Shown piece after piece: positions 62,675 through 64,000 of a stretch of 64,000 bases of DNA. Every line of letters begins with the position of its first letter. The stretch's first letter is position 1. The stretch lies in assembly GCA_963822955.1 (NCBI GenBank), contig CAWGJS010000002.1, forward strand, positions 1,922,001-1,986,000, read 5' to 3'. Origin of the DNA: JAJYUU01 sp963822955 (GTDB lineage: Bacteria; Actinomycetota; Actinomycetes; Streptosporangiales; Streptosporangiaceae). The translations under genes were made by a program, and so were the position numbers. Under the pieces are notes generated by a model that saw nothing but the letters and a program-made list of their open reading frames with translations, had not been told where the DNA came from and searched no databases.

Positions 62675-63238
62675 CTAGCCCAGGCCGGTCAGCGCCATCC
62701 TGATGCCCTCCGCGGCCGCCGTTCCATGCCAGCGCTCCCCGAAGCCCTGCACGCGCACGCTGCGCCGGATGTCGCCCTCCCCGGCGCCGTCCCCGCTCAC
62801 CACCGGCTGATCGGCCTGGATCGACACGGAGAGGAAGCTCGGCGCCAGATCCTCCACCAGCCCCTCGCCCCACTCGACAACCGTGACTGCGGTGGCCAGG
62901 TCGCCGTCCAGGTCCAGGTCGTCAACCTCGGCGCGGCTGCCAAGCCGGTAGGCGTCAGCGTGCACCAGGTCCGGGCCAGACGACAGGCTCGGATGCACCC
63001 GGGCGATGACGAATGTCGGCGAGGTCACTGACCCGCGGACGCCGAGACCCGCGCCGATGCCCTGGGTCAGCGTGGTCTTGCCCGCGCCGAGCGGCCCGGA
63101 CAGCACGACCAGGTCACCCGCATGCAGGAGGCCCGACAGGCGCCGGCCGAGCGCGCGCATCTGATCGGCGGTCGCCACCACGGCCAGTTCGTCGACACCG
63201 GGTCCCCCGGGATGCGGCAGGCCGGCTGTTCCGGTCAC
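62675..63238 (-). CDS. tsaE: tRNA t6A complex ATPase TsaE
   Basis: 187-residue P-loop ATPase that powers t6A synthesis with TsaB and TsaD. The Walker A motif is SGPLGAGKTTLTQGIGAGLG, SPTFVI is the switch segment, and VHADAYRL plus VVEWGEG are family motifs. The C-terminal 35 residues after SIQADQ are less conserved. It overlaps the alpha/beta hydrolase gene by 4 bp. Confidence 0.95.
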   Translation of the reverse strand: MTGTAGLPHPGGPGVDELAVVATADQMRALGRRLSGLLHAGDLVVLSGPLGAGKTTLTQGIGAGLGVRGSVTSPTFVIARVHPSLSSGPDLVHADAYRLGSRAEVDDLDLDGDLATAVTVVEWGEGLVEDLAPSFLSVSIQADQPVVSGDGAGEGDIRRSVRVQGFGERWHGTAAAEGIRMALTGLG

Positions 63239-64000
63239 GCAGGCCGCCGCCGGATCACCGCGTCCAGCGCCACCGCGACGAGGTCGGATATCTCTTCGGC
63301 GACGACGTCGGGACGTTCCAGCTGGAGAACGTGGCCAGCCTGGGGCACTGTGACCATGACCGCACCCGGAATCCCGGCCGCGAGGGCCGCCGTCTGATTC
63401 GCCGAGATCAGCCTGTCCTGCTCTCCGGCCAGTACGACGGTCGGCACCTTGCCGATCGTCGCGAGCGCGTCGCGCTTGTCGTGCTCGGTCAGGGCCAGGT
63501 AGAAGTCAGCAATCACATCGATCGGCGTGGCCCGGATCACATGCTCAAGGAAGTCGATGACGGTAGGACTCGCCTTGGGGTCGCCGAACGCGATGGCCCG
63601 CGTCGACAGGAACGCCAGGTCGCCCGCCGCCCCGCGGATCCACTCGGTCAGCTCGGCTCGGCGGCCGCTGGCTGAGCCACGCAGGACCGCCGGAGCGGCC
63701 CAGCGAGCCACCGGTCGCAGCGGTCCCGGCGCCCATCCGGTCGCGTCGGCCAGGTGCGCGGTGGTCGAGATCAGGCACACGCCGACCACCGTGCTGCCGA
63801 ACAACTCCGGCTGCTGCTCCGCCAGCGCCATGATCGTCATGCCGCCCATCGAGTGCCCGACAAGCACTACCGGCCCGGCGGCCGGCGCGGTCGCGGCCAG
63901 CACCGCGGCCAGATCGCGGCCGAGCTGGTCGATGCTGATGTGTGCCGGATCACTACGGCCGGACCTGCCGTGGCTGCGCTGGTCCCAGAGCACGAGGCGG
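63235..64000 (-). CDS. Alpha/beta hydrolase (5' end outside window)
   Basis: Serine hydrolase of the alpha/beta fold, at least 255 residues visible. The nucleophile elbow is GHSMGG with the catalytic Ser, the acid is probably D in LAGEQDRLI, and the His is in VPQAGHVLQLERP. The frame is open to base 64000 (RLVLWDQRSHG), so the start lies beyond the window. In other actinobacteria a similar hydrolase stands between alr and tsaE. The substrate is unknown; lipid or ester hydrolysis is likely. Confidence 0.88.
   Translation of the reverse strand, partial: RLVLWDQRSHGRSGRSDPAHISIDQLGRDLAAVLAATAPAAGPVVLVGHSMGGMTIMALAEQQPELFGSTVVGVCLISTTAHLADATGWAPGPLRPVARWAAPAVLRGSASGRRAELTEWIRGAAGDLAFLSTRAIAFGDPKASPTVIDFLEHVIRATPIDVIADFYLALTEHDKRDALATIGKVPTVVLAGEQDRLISANQTAALAAGIPGAVMVTVPQAGHVLQLERPDVVAEEISDLVAVALDAVIRRRPA

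Overview
The window is high-GC DNA from an actinobacterium. The signs are uniformly G/C-rich coding sequence, acyl-CoA carboxylase beta, epsilon and alpha genes beside birA, a His-tailed GroEL1-type chaperonin under a CIRCE element, a GuaB3/GuaB pair next to an ECF-like sigma gene, and DUF5313, DUF6230/DUF6114 and F420-type luciferase-like genes. The lineage below class cannot be fixed from sequence alone. No rRNA, tRNA, IS element, phage module or CRISPR array was seen. Most of the window is chromosomal core.

Layout. 1-6.5 kb: export and regulation (end of an MFS exporter, a DrrB-like ABC permease, a Cys-tailed MarR with DUF3224, and a TetR/DHA2 exporter pair with twin operators). 6.6-14.3 kb: class I and class II fumarases in tandem, a transmembrane Ser/Thr kinase, and a divergent lytic transglycosylase/rhomboid pair separated by CRP-like sites. 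14.8-18.3 kb: acyl-CoA dehydrogenase, a THUMP-like methyltransferase, and an AbiEi/DUF559-like gene interrupted by one TGA. 18.4-22.3 kb: purE-purK downstream of an OmpR-type two-component system. 22.4-32.2 kb: a biotin-carboxylase region (beta subunit, HMG-CoA lyase, PH-domain protein, birA, second beta subunit, NYN protein, small epsilon subunit, biotinylated alpha subunit, DUF5313). 32.3-35.3 kb: a frameshifted PH-domain gene, then DUF6230/DUF6114 with an extraordinary 40-residue-repeat N-terminus. 35.3-42.2 kb: F420-type oxidoreductase with divergent TetR, an LpdA-like flavoprotein, a gamma-glutamylcyclotransferase-like gene, an M20 amidohydrolase and a B12-domain-less methylmalonyl-CoA mutase subunit. 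42.5-50.2 kb: D,D-carboxypeptidase, a frameshifted membrane gene, trpS, glpD, guaB3, guaB. 50.4-56.8 kb: sigma factor, LuxR-type two-component system, three-gene ABC transporter. 56.8-64 kb: groEL-groES, then tsaD-rimI-tsaB, a membrane protein, tsaE and a truncated alpha/beta hydrolase.

How it fits together. The carboxylases, HMG-CoA lyase, acyl-CoA dehydrogenase, mutase and fumarases form a plausible route from branched-chain and odd-chain acyl groups through propionyl-/methylmalonyl-CoA to the TCA cycle. BirA would biotinylate the alpha subunit. The tsaD/tsaB/tsaE set makes tRNA t6A. GuaB and PurE/PurK supply purines.

The most unusual items are the DUF6114 repeat domain, an ABC permease carrying a large beta-sandwich-like ectodomain beside a dedicated two-component system, an NYN gene in the carboxylase cluster, three singly broken genes, several strong inverted repeats, and a recurring TAnnnT hexamer 6-10 nt before start codons that suggests leaderless transcription. 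I did not find a clear new defence or biosynthetic system.
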